From NCBI GenBank assembly GCA_963854835.1, contig OY978529.1:6978501-7042500 (forward strand): a DNA stretch of 64,000 nucleotides, in the 5' to 3' direction. Source of the stretch: Megamerina dolium. Its lineage: Eukaryota; Arthropoda; Insecta; Diptera; Megamerinidae. Positions 55,801 to 61,793 of this stretch are shown piece after piece; the first letter of the stretch is position 1; every line of letters starts with the position of its first letter. A model generated the notes under the pieces. It saw only the letters and a program-made list of their open reading frames with translations, searched no databases and had not been told where the DNA came from. The position numbers and the translations under genes were made by a program.

Positions 55801-57806
55801 AAATGCCGAACTGTTTGCGTTTTATTCAAAATCAAAGTACTACAAGTCTTAACAGAACACCCTGTAATACTTACATGCGTATATAAGTATGTATTAAGAT
55901 ATATTGAATATGAAAAATTATTACAAAACGGTTAGCACGCCAAAATTGGTACTCATACATGTTGGAACTTGATCTAAATTTTATCTAATGTGCAAATTTA
56001 TCAACATTTTGCCATTGTTCCGACAGTTTTGATGATATTTATTTTTTTAACTCTAATGTAAAAATAGTCTGACCCTTACCGCTAACATCTTAATTAACAA
56101 ATTTTAATGGAAAATAAATAAAAATAAAATAAAAACGTACAAATAGTTTAGGTCAGATTGAATTCCTTTATTAGAAAATATTCTATGATTGTTAAAATTT
56201 GATTAATTTCATGATTTCTTGCTGAGCACTGTATTTCCATCTCAGACGATATTGACCTCTGGTGTCCGATTTAGTTAGTAGATTCAGTAACTCAAAGTTC
56301 TGACGACAAACTTGCATTATTTTCTATCTCATGCAATCAAAGCCAATAAAAATTGTTGAAACTTTTGTTTTCATTAATCAAGGAATCCAAAAGTTAGATT
56401 TATTAAACTACGAGAAAACGTCTCCGCTGAAAGAAATGTAAAAACATAAACACTGCCAAGCCTTCCGGGTGCTCAAACTGTGGTTACGGAACAAATAATC
56501 AAAAAAACCCATCATATCGTATTGGTCGATCTCAAAAAGAAAGTGTTTGAGTTACTAGAGATAGCAAAGGCTTCAATTATTTCATTTCAATTAATTGCTA
56601 ACCGCAAAATTCATGCCCTATTGGCTAACATTGGATCTAAAATGCGGCCGCGAACACATCAGAAACATGTTCGGACATGTTTAACCACAATTCAAAGAAT
56701 TGCTTGCAACTAATAGTATTGATAATATTTGATACGATTGGCGAAACATGAACACAACAGTGTGAAAGTGTGGAAATTTTTGTTGTGAGTTTTTAAAGGC
56801 CTAATATTAGGCGTCTTATTTGGGTTGTTTAAATAAAAACATTAAAGAAAAAACACCATTTGGTGGAAAAAATTATATTAGTTATTCCTTTTCCACCATA
56901 TTCACCATATTCACCAATAATATTCACCAAAAATATTGAATTAAGTGTATCGAGTTGAAAGGAATCCACTTTGAGAAATTAAAAGCAATCAGCGAATATT
57001 TTTTTTTTTAATTGCTTACAATCTAATAAATTAACCACAAGCCTTGTGAAATGTTAATGGCAATACATACTACATTTTATAATTATGGCAATGTATAGTA
57101 TAATCGTAATGTATGTATTGATGCTTCCAAGTACAAAATTTCAAGTTTATATCTCAAATATAATAGAAAACATGAATCAAAAATTTATTTAACATTGTAT
57201 AAGCTATATGTGATTGTAATATAGGTTTTGGCCTAATAATTTTTAATTGTACTAAAAGCGATAACAACATAATTAGACTCTGCTCTGCTTGATATAATTC
57301 TTAAATAAACAAAAATTCGACAAATAAAAAAGTATGTTAACTGAATGATAAAATAATAAAAAATGTGTATAAAAAATAAATTAACTTTTACGAGTGTGTT
57401 AATTTGCAGGAGAGTTACTCTGCAAGTGCCTACTCAGTAAATAGGTAACAAAGAGAAATAGAAATACACCTTAAAAAATTATTCATCTACACTTACCTTG
57501 CATTGCGCCACCCCAACACAACCAAAACAGTGCCCATTTTGCATTGCAAAGATATTGCAGACACTTTGGTCGAAATCGACCCCAACCAAAAGTGTGATTT
57601 ACCGATGCTGATACATTACCATCACCAGTACCAATATCATCACTGTGATCAGCATGATTGAAATTTGAATTATTATCATATATGGCAGTGGTACTATTTT
57701 CATTGCTAGTAGTATTGGTGACAATTGTATTATCGATATTTGTAATATTATGACTATTCTTGTTACTAATATTACTATTAATTATATTTTGTAGCTCTTG
57801 AGCCAT
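31099..57806 (-). CDS. OATP/SLCO family transporter, seven coding exons (join)
   Basis: Organic anion transporting polypeptide, a 12-helix plasma-membrane carrier for large organic anions (family knowledge). Coding exons, in transcript order: 57806-57497, 39290-38968, 38870-38666, 34783-34681, 33873-32794, 32558-32358, 31315-31099. All introns are GT-AG and phases agree, giving 2439 nt and 812 residues, a normal length for insect OATPs. Visible marks are the family signature WIGAWWIGF (about 325-333), a Cys-rich Kazal-like extracellular loop (about 563-613) with CGRDGRMYYSPC, and RLLGTIPAP in exon 6. The start is the first ATG (MAQEL) after an in-frame TAA. The N terminus is Asn/Thr/Ser-rich. 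No frameshift or internal stop was found, so it is probably functional. Which Oatp paralogue it is cannot be decided here; untranslated exons were not found. Confidence 0.93.
31700..32189 (+). pseudogene. LINE ORF2 3'-end fragment in OATP intron 6
   Basis: On the plus strand, opposite to the host gene. The frame 31890-32189 encodes GDCRMLTGLVTGHFLWVKHM, IPLCPACEKENETADHFLC and VCPGFARIRFEIFGTNVL, a C-x2-C-x6-H-x3-4-C type zinc region, and ends LLRFLRRTGRF. This is the usual C terminus of LOA/jockey-like ORF2 proteins. Upstream 31790-31889 reads in another frame. 5'-truncated and frameshifted. Confidence 0.8.
32358..32558 (-). CDS. OATP coding exon 6
   Basis: Residues 674-740 plus two bases. 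The acceptor is TTCCATCGTAG|TT and the donor AGCAA|GTGAGTA. It carries the conserved C-terminal OATP block RSFALGIQWIKVRLLGTIPA followed by IFGTLIDETCMLW, then a Gly/Cys loop ending in GACLIYDNQYMS before the last helix. Confidence 0.93.
32794..33873 (-). CDS. OATP coding exon 5 (signature, Kazal-like loop)
   Basis: Residues 314-673 plus two bases, the largest exon. The acceptor is TATCTTCAG|AATGG and the donor GCG|GTAAGAG. In order: WIGAWWIGF (325-333) and a helix; a long Ser/Thr-rich cytoplasmic loop (about 355-414); paired helices around ATEGLIIAGFAAFLPKQIEN and ITVPAGGGGTFLGGYL; a helix VVVTVIATCFTACFLL; the extracellular Kazal-like domain (about 563-613); and a helix YFIALCFGLMLFTFLA. 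The Cys spacing of the loop is retained. The reading frame is open throughout. Confidence 0.95.
33874..34680. other. OATP intron 4, nothing else recognised
   Basis: Bordered by GTAAGTATAC on the exon 4 side and TATCTTCAG on the exon 5 side. Contains TATG/GTATGTA runs and a T run near 34563-34572. No element found. Confidence 0.6.
34681..34783 (-). CDS. OATP coding exon 4
   Basis: Residues 280-313 plus two bases. This 103-base exon encodes one helix, starting GIYYTMAIIGPAIGYVLGG and ending TDFLSVDAS. The acceptor is CTTTTTAG|GC and the donor ATCACA|GTAAGTAT. It is too short to show as an open reading frame, but phase on both sides and the family sequence (IGPAIGYVLGG) make it secure. Confidence 0.92.
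34935..35045. repeat. Degenerate non-coding interspersed repeat (fragment)
   Basis: CCACTCTAGGGGCGTTTCCA, ATTTTGAGCATATTTTTCGA and TTTATACGGGATCCCTTCTA resemble 'GGGGCGTTTCTGGG' near 900 and 'TTTTGTAGGGGATCTACTGC' near 35.73 kb. An old repeat within OATP intron 3. Confidence 0.4.
35050..35640 (+). pseudogene. LINE ORF2 RNase H and C-terminal fragment in OATP intron 3
   Basis: Plus strand in three frames: NTVLYSIKVDTWP (RNase H 'WIPGH' region), then 'ADKLAKMGAEKPLIG', CHAKEVIRKCEEKKF, and the zinc-region frame RADLRTLCGYFTSHCSLRYH, LKKLDLFDTDGCRFCNFDIE, SSEHILSECQALGRQRL. The C-x2-C-x8-H-x4-C spacing is that of jockey/LOA-like ORF2 ends. Frameshifts and stops present. It is antisense to the host gene. 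Confidence 0.75.
35700..36330. repeat. Interspersed non-coding repeat with a 65-bp tandem duplication
   Basis: TGTAGGGGATCTACTGCAAGGAATAGATAT...TATGTTCAGAAACAA (about 35726-35783) is repeated as TGTAGGGGATCTCCTCTAAGGAATGGAGAT...TATGTTCAGAAACAA (about 35792-35848). The text after it (GGGGTCGGCCTTACATTTCA; later CTCGGTCATACATTTCATCG) marks two more related stretches. Non-coding and recurrent elsewhere in the window. Confidence 0.5.
36331..37200. other. OATP intron 3, AT-rich, nothing recognised
   Basis: Only short chance frames (for example 36561-36839). Confidence 0.45.
37201..37515 (+). mobile_element. SINE copy, head truncated
   Basis: Starts within the tRNA-like head (CTGATCTTCTGTAGGTCGTG), keeps the B box (GGGTTCAATCCC) and the whole body to GTGCCACATATT. 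Compared with 3.0 kb it differs at scattered sites. First of three SINE pieces in the same orientation in OATP intron 3. Confidence 0.8.
37541..37768 (+). mobile_element. SINE copy, truncated at both ends
   Basis: Begins CTTCTTCTGATTTTCTGTAG, almost the same breakpoint as the copy at 37201, and runs to AACTTAACACGCAT. A short deletion removes the TTTCTTTCGAACGG stretch, and GGCTATATAATAACC repeats part of the body. Probably a local duplicate of the copy just upstream. Confidence 0.75.
37800..37910 (+). repeat. Fragment of the (GTCY)n-type repeat
   Basis: CATCTGTCACCTGGTTGGTC, CGCACGAGAACCTGAACAAA and GATATTTGGCATGAGCTACC align with GTCTGTCACCTGGCTGGTTC, GCACGATAACTTGAGTAAAT and AATTTGGCACAAGTAATCTA at 28.12-28.19 kb. 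It sits between two SINE pieces. Confidence 0.6.
37913..38126 (+). mobile_element. SINE 3' half with TA-rich tail
   Basis: From AAGCTTCAAAAGAACTCTGT to CTTTTAGTGCCACA, then a TATATACATATA-type tail to about 38126. Very close to the 3.0-kb copy over the shared part, so among the youngest pieces. It starts mid-body. Confidence 0.8.
38127..38665. other. OATP intron 3, remainder
   Basis: No element recognised. The exon 3 donor GTAAGTTTC lies at its right edge. Confidence 0.5.
38666..38870 (-). CDS. OATP coding exon 3
   Basis: Residues 212-279 plus one base. The acceptor is CTCTGAACAG|AA and the donor TTGG|GTAAGTT. It starts with NCHGFVEDSA and an Ala/Asp-rich extracellular stretch, then ENLTWTVWLFFAAQLLHGAG and APLFTLGVTYIDENVSKK, a well-conserved OATP helix-loop block. 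The closing Gly codon is split and completed in exon 4. Confidence 0.92.
38968..39290 (-). CDS. OATP coding exon 2
   Basis: Residues 104-211. The acceptor is TTCTTCTTTGCAG|GC. It encodes the first loop and the next two to three helices: GLIVNGFINVVITTIERRFG, then SGYDIASFACLVPVTYFGGR and a Gly/Ala-rich helix ending LPHFLVGTY. These blocks are typical of the OATP N-terminal half. The donor is AAG|GTTAAT, a weaker GT site, and the exon ends in phase 0. It is separated from exon 3 by only a 97-base intron. Confidence 0.92.
39530..40507 (+). mobile_element. Mariner element, copy 2 (degenerate) in OATP intron 1
   Basis: Left end CGGGGACGGTCCCAGAACTA, right end near CGGGTAGTTCTGGGACCGCC, a mutated version of the copy-3 termini; left TA at 39528-39529. 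The transposase frame 39561-39986 is the best-preserved N-terminal half (SVIHRILTENLEMKKLCARW), and later motifs read TMDET followed by a stop and FHQNNAPVH, where the second catalytic Asp is Asn; SDYF is kept. A TCACCGTTGG repeat near the left end marks a small internal rearrangement. Confidence 0.85.
40508..42127. other. OATP intron 1, no gene seen
   Basis: 40545-40860 has text like the inverse of the non-coding repeat at 35.7-36.3 kb (TACCCCCTATTTTCACCCCTC, GACCCCCATTAATGTACTC). The rest is AT-rich; a T run lies near 41949-41960. Confidence 0.4.
42128..42530. repeat. Long inverted repeat (foldback-like)
   Basis: The left arm (about 42130-42295) includes CCATCTAATACCCAAAATCG and ACTACTATAGTCAAAGATAT. 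The right arm (about 42345-42520) is its inverse, with ATATCTTCGACTATAGTAGT and CGATTTTGGATATTAGATGG. A further direct copy of AATCGGGACCAAAATTTATA appears at about 42344 and 42496. Arms of about 170 bp are separated by about 45 bases. Non-coding, within OATP intron 1. Confidence 0.75.
42600..43380 (-). pseudogene. LINE ORF2 C-terminal fragment in OATP intron 1
   Basis: Same strand as the host gene. The minus frame 43160-42801 reads VDALSNGTVKAKVKDWIKEL, HLTSWEILSTCRQAKASL, TLSWLTALITGHGNFRQHLG and ADICRLCMVETDTAAHITLH: the late RNase H to zinc-region part of an R1/LOA/jockey-like ORF2. The next frame (42855-42655) carries the end. Upstream to 43380, broken RNase H text (AEMLDLMHALDYILDGKVQG) precedes it. 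Frameshifts and 5' truncation make it dead. Confidence 0.8.
43381..43869. other. OATP intron 1, no gene seen
   Basis: AT-rich gap between two LINE remnants. Nothing recognised. Confidence 0.45.
44305..45237 (+). mobile_element. SINE with 20-bp target duplication, carrying a nested repeat
   Basis: The host-LINE sequence ATTTTGATGTGTTCCTTCCA is present on both sides (44285-44304 and 45238-45257), a clear target-site duplication. The SINE head is at 44308-44385, with body to about 44510 (AAAGAGCTCTGTGACAAAAC). About 540 bases of another repeat follow, then the SINE resumes at about 45052 (AAAGTGATGTAACAAGGCTT) to the 3' end, with (GA)n near 45196-45211 and a CCTAACCTAACCT tail. The duplicated site shows L1-type retrotransposition. 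Confidence 0.9.
44540..45045 (+). repeat. Nested repeat related to 53.4-54.1 kb
   Basis: From ATTCATCGTAGATAAGAGCA to CACGAATTAACCCTATT, this matches 53406-54075 with gaps. Shared are ACATCATGGATGATTGCAAC, TTAGTGTTCAAAACTTTAAA and TTTTGAAATTTGAACACTA. Here the frame that is open at 53.3-53.5 kb is broken (TAA in place of GAC-AAG-type codons). It splits the SINE. Confidence 0.75.
45766..46915 (+). mobile_element. Mariner element, copy 3 with exact termini
   Basis: Inverted ends are perfect for over 25 bp (CGAGGGCGGTCCCAGAACTA... and its inverse) with TA on both sides (45764-45765, 46916-46917). The transposase is broken: frame 45947-46402 has the N terminus and TMDETWVHPF (first Asp), while frame 46569-46823 has SAIAMAKINELKLELLQHA and DLAPSDYLMF (third Asp). 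The HQDN motif with the second Asp is deleted between AAAGTGTTGT and TCACACATCC. It lies at the upstream edge of the jockey remnant. Confidence 0.9.
46918..51190. other. OATP intron 1, AT-rich, no gene seen
   Basis: CAACAGCAGCA-type runs near 47500-47560 and an A run near 48066-48080 are the only simple tracts of note. 49070-49510 contains CCACCCGGAACATGC and CTCCATCCCATGAAGGGGC, like the inverse of the non-coding repeat at 35.7-36.3 kb. No exon-like frame. Confidence 0.45.
51239..51297. repeat. (GCT)n-rich microsatellite
   Basis: GCCGCTGCTGCTGCTGCTGC followed by imperfect TACTGCT units. It produces Ala/Thr runs in chance frames on both strands. Confidence 0.85.
51298..53270. other. OATP intron 1, AT-rich, no gene seen
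   Basis: Includes (TA)n at about 52861-52887 followed by a T run. Nothing recognised otherwise. Confidence 0.45.
53271..53495 (+). pseudogene. Unidentified protein C-terminal fragment (about 73 codons)
   Basis: Open from a TAA upstream to the stop at 53493-53495, with no proper upstream ATG; the first ATG gives MTIFIPVGSTDSMRIAQAKQ. Then come KAEKQTKEGRIHRRQEQKIA and LDIMDDCNILYAPSIDDSV. Composition (charged, few repeats) looks protein-like, unlike chance frames nearby. The related copy at 44.55 kb aligns in the same frame and keeps the final TGA, which argues this is the real end of a coding sequence. I do not recognise the family. It could be a transposon protein or a captured host exon. 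Confidence 0.4.
53271..54085 (+). repeat. Repeat carrying the 3' end of an unidentified ORF
   Basis: Shares its sequence from about 53406 with 44540-45045 (nested in a SINE), including the end CACGAATTAACCCTATT. The left border is unknown; the open frame described separately occupies its first 225 bases. It is at least two-copy in this window, so a mobile element or a retrocopy is likely. Confidence 0.65.
54086..54955. other. OATP intron 1, AT-rich, no gene seen
   Basis: Nothing recognised. The frame at 54578-54865 has no family resemblance. Confidence 0.4.
54956..55860 (+). mobile_element. Rosa-like mariner remnant in OATP intron 1
   Basis: Plus strand, antisense to the host gene. Frames give HRILHMDLKLHSYKVQLTEQ, LFPRNHTQRRTFADWAL, KIIFSNEAHFHLGGYVIKPN (first Asp changed to Asn in 'FSNEAHF'), VRCGLWVGGIFS and FKQDDATPHTT (second Asp region), then GYMKDKVYVNDPKTIPDLKS. 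The right end AACAGAACACCCTGTAAT, inverted, gives ACAGGGTG, like the start of the 61.68-kb element. Frameshifts, one N-terminal truncation and the Asp change show it is dead. Confidence 0.8.
55861..56449. other. OATP intron 1, no gene seen
   Basis: AT-rich; nothing recognised. Confidence 0.4.
56450..56780 (+). pseudogene. Mariner N-terminal fragment
   Basis: The frame at 56480-56713 encodes VTEQIIKKTHHIVLVDLKKK and VFELLEIAKAS, then after changes MRPRTHQKHVRTCLTTIQR. This follows the mariner order 'TPEIVKKIHKMVLDDRRLKVRELxEIxGIS' and 'Q..R..' seen intact in the copies at 39.8 and 46.1 kb, but is too diverged to be the same family. No catalytic part. Confidence 0.55.
56781..57496. other. OATP intron 1, 5' part
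   Basis: AT-rich. Begins (on the minus strand) with the donor GTAAGTGTAG. Nothing else recognised. Confidence 0.5.
57497..57806 (-). CDS. OATP coding exon 1
   Basis: Residues 1-103 plus one base. It holds the start ATG, an Asn-rich hydrophilic N terminus of about 70 residues, then FGWGRFRPKCLQ and the beginning of the first membrane helix (WALFWLCWGGAMQG). The donor is CAAG|GTAAGTG; exon 2 completes the split Gly codon. An in-frame TAA lies about 45 bases upstream of the ATG. A TTG 33 bases upstream opens the same frame but is not a credible eukaryotic start. Confidence 0.92.
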
Positions 57807-58343
57807 ATTTGCAATAATAGAGAATTCTACTTTTATCAAAAGATAATTTTATTTGTTAATGATAAATATCACTTTTATACGGTGTTTGTTTATTCTTTAT
57901 ATCTTTTATTTTTTTTTGTTATTTTTTTAATTTTTTTAATTTCTTATATTCAAAGCCAGCACATATTTGTCTATACCATAAATGACGTATTTACTTGCTC
58001 CAATTTATAAAGTTAAACAAACAATAATTATACATAATTATATTGAGTCTCATTCTTGATACTATTATTATTATTATTATGCAATAATTTAAACGCGCCA
58101 AAATGAAATGTTCGCCATATATTTAAAACCGAAAAACTATTAATTAATAGGCAGAGCATATAAAATACAACACAACCGCGTCTGTTCAATGACAAACAGT
58201 TACTGCTGAATGTATAAATTTCAATGAATTTAACTCGTGTACATAATTCAGTTCATCCTGAAGAAACGACAATTTCCGTTTCATACAACGTAACATTATA
58301 CGTAACAGTTACGCACGTGTGTATGTATACACATACATGATTA
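57807..58343. other. OATP 5' flank or 5' UTR
   Basis: No promoter element can be assigned with confidence. T- and (TTA)n-rich. The transcription start may lie much further upstream. Confidence 0.4.
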
Positions 58344-58568
58344 TCAACAATGTGAATCATGATTATCATCATTGTCATCACCATCTTCTTCCACGGCAAT
58401 AAAAGGATTCCAATCTATATGAGTGGACTCATAAACGGAATCATAATTGTCATCACCTAAGTATATTCCACCTCTGAAAATATTGCAATAATCATCAACA
58501 GCATTAAAATAGTAACAATCATCATCTTTACTCTCATAATCGTCGTCATCATCATCATCATCATCCAT
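58344..58568 (-). CDS. Asp-rich small ORF upstream of OATP (hypothetical)
   Basis: A 74-codon frame from ATG 58568 to a stop at 58344, on the OATP strand and about 540 bases upstream of its start codon. It begins with nine Asp encoded by a (GAT/GAC)n tract, continues with mixed sequence (FNAVDDYCNIFRGGIYLGDD, THIDWNPFIAVEEDG) and ends in Asp/His repeats. No family is recognised. It could be a uORF in the OATP transcript, a 5' exon, or chance openness created by a TCA/TCG repeat. Confidence 0.22.
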   Translation of the reverse strand: MDDDDDDDDDYESKDDDCYYFNAVDDYCNIFRGGIYLGDDNYDSVYESTHIDWNPFIAVEEDGDDNDDNHDSHC

Positions 58569-59639
58569 GGCATCTCAGTTCAAGTTCCTTATGTTAATTA
58601 CGAATCTCTGCAAATAACATTCGTCACCAACTGTTACGTACAGTAGTGGAAACTGTTAAATGTTAAATGTATGGCTGTAAACGCACTGTATACAATATTT
58701 TATACAATAAATGATGCTGTCATCAGAGAATATTATGAATTGCACACCTTTCTTCCTCTAAAAAAAAAATTTAAAAACTCAAACTGAAATTGCGAAATTA
58801 ATTTTATTAATTTACCTGGACATTGTAATTTTAAAGCAAACCCAAAAAATGATCATATAATAATTTTTGATCATCAACAACCTAATTTTGACCTAAGTAG
58901 GTATATGTTCATGCATAATCCTTAACATTGCGTATATTACGCGTTTATGAATATATCATATATTATGTATATATCACGATTGTAATTTTATTTTACACTT
59001 ACAGACATGTATTCTTATTCCCCATATAAGTACAAACAAATGTATAGAAATATTAAATGATCGCAAGTGAGCAGCATCACTGCATACGATATCATGCATA
59101 ATTAGCTATACTGCGTGGGAATATCTAGTGGACAACTTATGAATGAATTGAATATACATATCTACTCGGGCAATACTTATACCTACGACTATGTACCTAA
59201 TAACAGCAAGAATTAAATATCAACCCAAAACTGCAATTCAAAAGATTTTAAAATAGTATGATGCAAAAGTTCGTCCTATTTGCATACACAAATTAACGAA
59301 AGTTGTTAATTTTTCTAAATAATTATTAATATTTAATTGATTCAGCTATATAGTTATGTATGTATGGTAATACCATCGCGCTCTTCTTCCAAGGAATAAC
59401 GAAAATAATATACCAACTAAGCTGCTTTGCATATAATAACTCAACCCCACGATAAAATAAGTCGGATTCCCGCTATCACCCTAAATTTACATGTTAACCT
59501 AAAAAAAAAAACGTGAAAAAATTGTCGAAAGAAACCATGTTGAGATCAGAATGAAATCTGAGAACCTGCACCTGAAATCCGACCAAGAATTCGGATTCAG
59601 CAACCCAAAATACATATAACGTAACTACTCTGGTCCCTC
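58569..59639. other. AT-rich intergenic DNA, no gene seen
   Basis: Only simple AT-rich text and short A runs. Confidence 0.45.
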
Positions 59640-60625
59640 GAACAACATGCTTTTTTTCTTGTGCGTTTTGAGGCGTAACTTAGCTAAACGTCATAAAATC
59701 ATTTTTTGCGATTTGTCCTTTTTGTTGTATTCATTGGCTTCAAGTAGTCTCACAAGAGTCGTTAAGTTACAAGATCTTGGAAGTCAGTGTACAGGTCAAT
59801 TCCTTGAGATAATCTTAGCAGATTTATGACATAATGGCACTATCTTCAACAAAAGTGTCATGCTGCTGGCGTATGCCGACGATATTGACATAATCGCATT
59901 CTCTGATTTGGAACGAGGGTCTTACAGTGAACGAGGGCAAAATGAAGTACCTTGTGTCTACAAACAAAGAGTCCCGGCGTCTTGGACAACATGTCACTGT
60001 TAACAATTACACCTTCGAAGTGGTGAAGGACTTCGTCTATCTTGGAACCAGCATCAACAACTGTAATTACGTCAGCCTGGAGATCATGCGTAGGATAACT
60101 CTTGCTAACATGTATTACTTTGGGCCGAGTAAGCAATTAAGTAGTCGAGCCCTCTCTCGGAGATCGAAAATCACACCCTACAAGTCCTCCATTATTCCTA
60201 CCCTAACATATAGCGCAGAAGCCTGGACAAATTCCACCACGGAAATTGTCAGGTTCTTCGGATCTATTTGTGTTGATGGCGAGTATCGAATAAGGTACAA
60301 CGATGAGCTGTATGAGCTGTACGCTGACATTTACATAGTCAGGCGAATCAAAATCCAGCGACTGCGCTGGATGAGTCATATTGATCGAACGGAAGAAGAC
60401 GTTCCAGCGAAGAGGGTGGTACTTAATTCGGCACCTGCTGAAGGACGCAGAAGAAGAGGAAAACCAAACCTCCGTTAGAAGGACCAAGTTTTGGGTAACC
60501 TGGCGGCGCTTGGAATTTCCAAATGGCGCCAGCAAGCGTAGAAAAGAGAAGACTGGCGACGCATTATATGTTCGGCCTAAATCAATAATCGGTTGTTATG
60601 GCCACATAAGAAGACGAAGAAGAAT
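59640..60625 (+). pseudogene. LINE ORF2 fragment (RT motif to C terminus)
   Basis: About 59860-59900 encodes LAYADDIDIIAF, the RT catalytic YADD. The long frame 59927-60478 continues: NEGKMKYLVSTNKESR, VKDFVYLGTSINNCNYVSLE, RALSRRSKITPYKSSIIPTL, TYSAEAWTNSTTEIVRFFGS, IQRLRWMSHIDRTEEDVPAK and EGRRRRGKPNLR. This is the post-RT region common in insect endonuclease/RT LINEs ending 'GRRRxGRPxLRW'. The end, 'NLAALGISKWRQQA', follows in another frame. Related to the remnant at 6.0-6.5 kb. 5'-truncated. Confidence 0.8.
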
Positions 60626-60659
60626 CTAATCAATAAATTGATAATTTCACGAACATTAC

Positions 60660-60935
60660 GACATATGGCACCGTTCTGGTACAACCAAATGCCTCCCGGA
60701 TCATGTTCACGCACTTTTGGACACAAAAAGTTGCCAACATGCATCGGAATGCATCGGTAGTTCAGTGTCTTTCTAAAGGCGACAGTTTTGCTTATTCACA
60801 AAGCCACTGAGCCAGAAGTATGTCTCATCACTAAATACAATTTGACGTATTTGGAAATTTTGACATGGAAATGTCCACAACTTGCAAGTGCTGCTCGCCT
60901 ATAAGTCTTTTCATTTTGAAATGTCAAATAAAATT
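60660..60935 (-). pseudogene. Mariner (rosa-like) transposase fragment
   Basis: The minus strand reads 'DETYFWLSGFVNKQNCR' followed by a 'KDTELPMHSDAC' region and 'PERCHMS', the area from the first catalytic Asp onward in rosa-type mariners. Short and broken. Confidence 0.55.
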
Positions 60936-61229
60936 GAATAAAAAGGCGGTACGGTATGACTTATCGAATTAGCTGTAATAATATCATAGTTCCTCCATAT
61001 TGGAAAAAAAGGTCTAAAAAACACATTATTTATAAATAAAAATTATAACCCTTTGATTTTGAAATTCAAATTTCTTAACTGTTCGAGTATGATATATGTT
61101 TAAAAAACACCCTACAATTTTTTTTTTCAATTCAGCCTAAAATATATCATTAGAAAAAGGCTCTGCTGCTTGATTAGAACTTAGAAAAATGTCTTAAGTT
61201 ACTAATCTTCATATACGACTGTGAGTTAA

Positions 61230-61640
61230 AAAGTCCCTGAAAATTGAAATAAGGAACAATCCATTCGTTAAAAATACGTTTAATTTTTCAACATAGTCTT
61301 CTTTTAGCTCGATACACTTGGACCAACTTGGACTCTAGGCCATCAATCAATACTTCCAGGACATTACTTCAGGTTTGGAAGCAAGAAATAGTCGCAAGAG
61401 GCTATACGTAAAGAATATACTGGATGAGCGAACAATCCATAACCTTGCATTCGTGCAATTTTGAATTTCTACTGTGCGCTGTGGAAGTAACTTCTTTTCT
61501 TGCCAAATGCGGACTTTTTCGTATAATATGCATCGGTGATCGATTTACCCTTTTCCAGGAAATCAAAATGAATGACACCAAGCGCTCTCAAAAACATATC
61601 GGCATGACGTACTTGGAATAAACGGTGGTGAATTGGACCA
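61230..61640 (-). pseudogene. Mariner transposase fossil, related to 15.7 kb
   Basis: The minus strand gives 'GKGEIDHRCILYEKVRIWQE' and 'QNCTNARLWIVRSSSI', matching in order the minus-strand fossil at 15.7-16.0 kb (its TGGGTGAATGAGCAATTCGT corresponds to TGGATGAGCGAACAATCCAT here). Heavily decayed. Confidence 0.5.
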
Positions 61641-61793
61641 GCAATTTTGATGAAAATGTGACTACACGAATTTATGTAATACAGGGTGATTTTTTAGCAA
61701 CTTTCTTTTTGGTAACACTGGTTTTTGGCAGCTCAGCTGTTTTCGTGTAACATGTTGCTGTCAAACATGTTCAGTTTGATCTATAATTTAATC

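Noticed and set aside
57834..57839. Upstream TTG start extending OATP exon 1 by 11 codons
   Set aside because: TTG is not a usual start in animals, and an ATG lies in frame just downstream.
61257..61640. 65-codon plus-strand frame as a gene
   Set aside because: The minus strand shows mariner text parallel to the 15.7-kb fossil, so the plus frame is a shadow.
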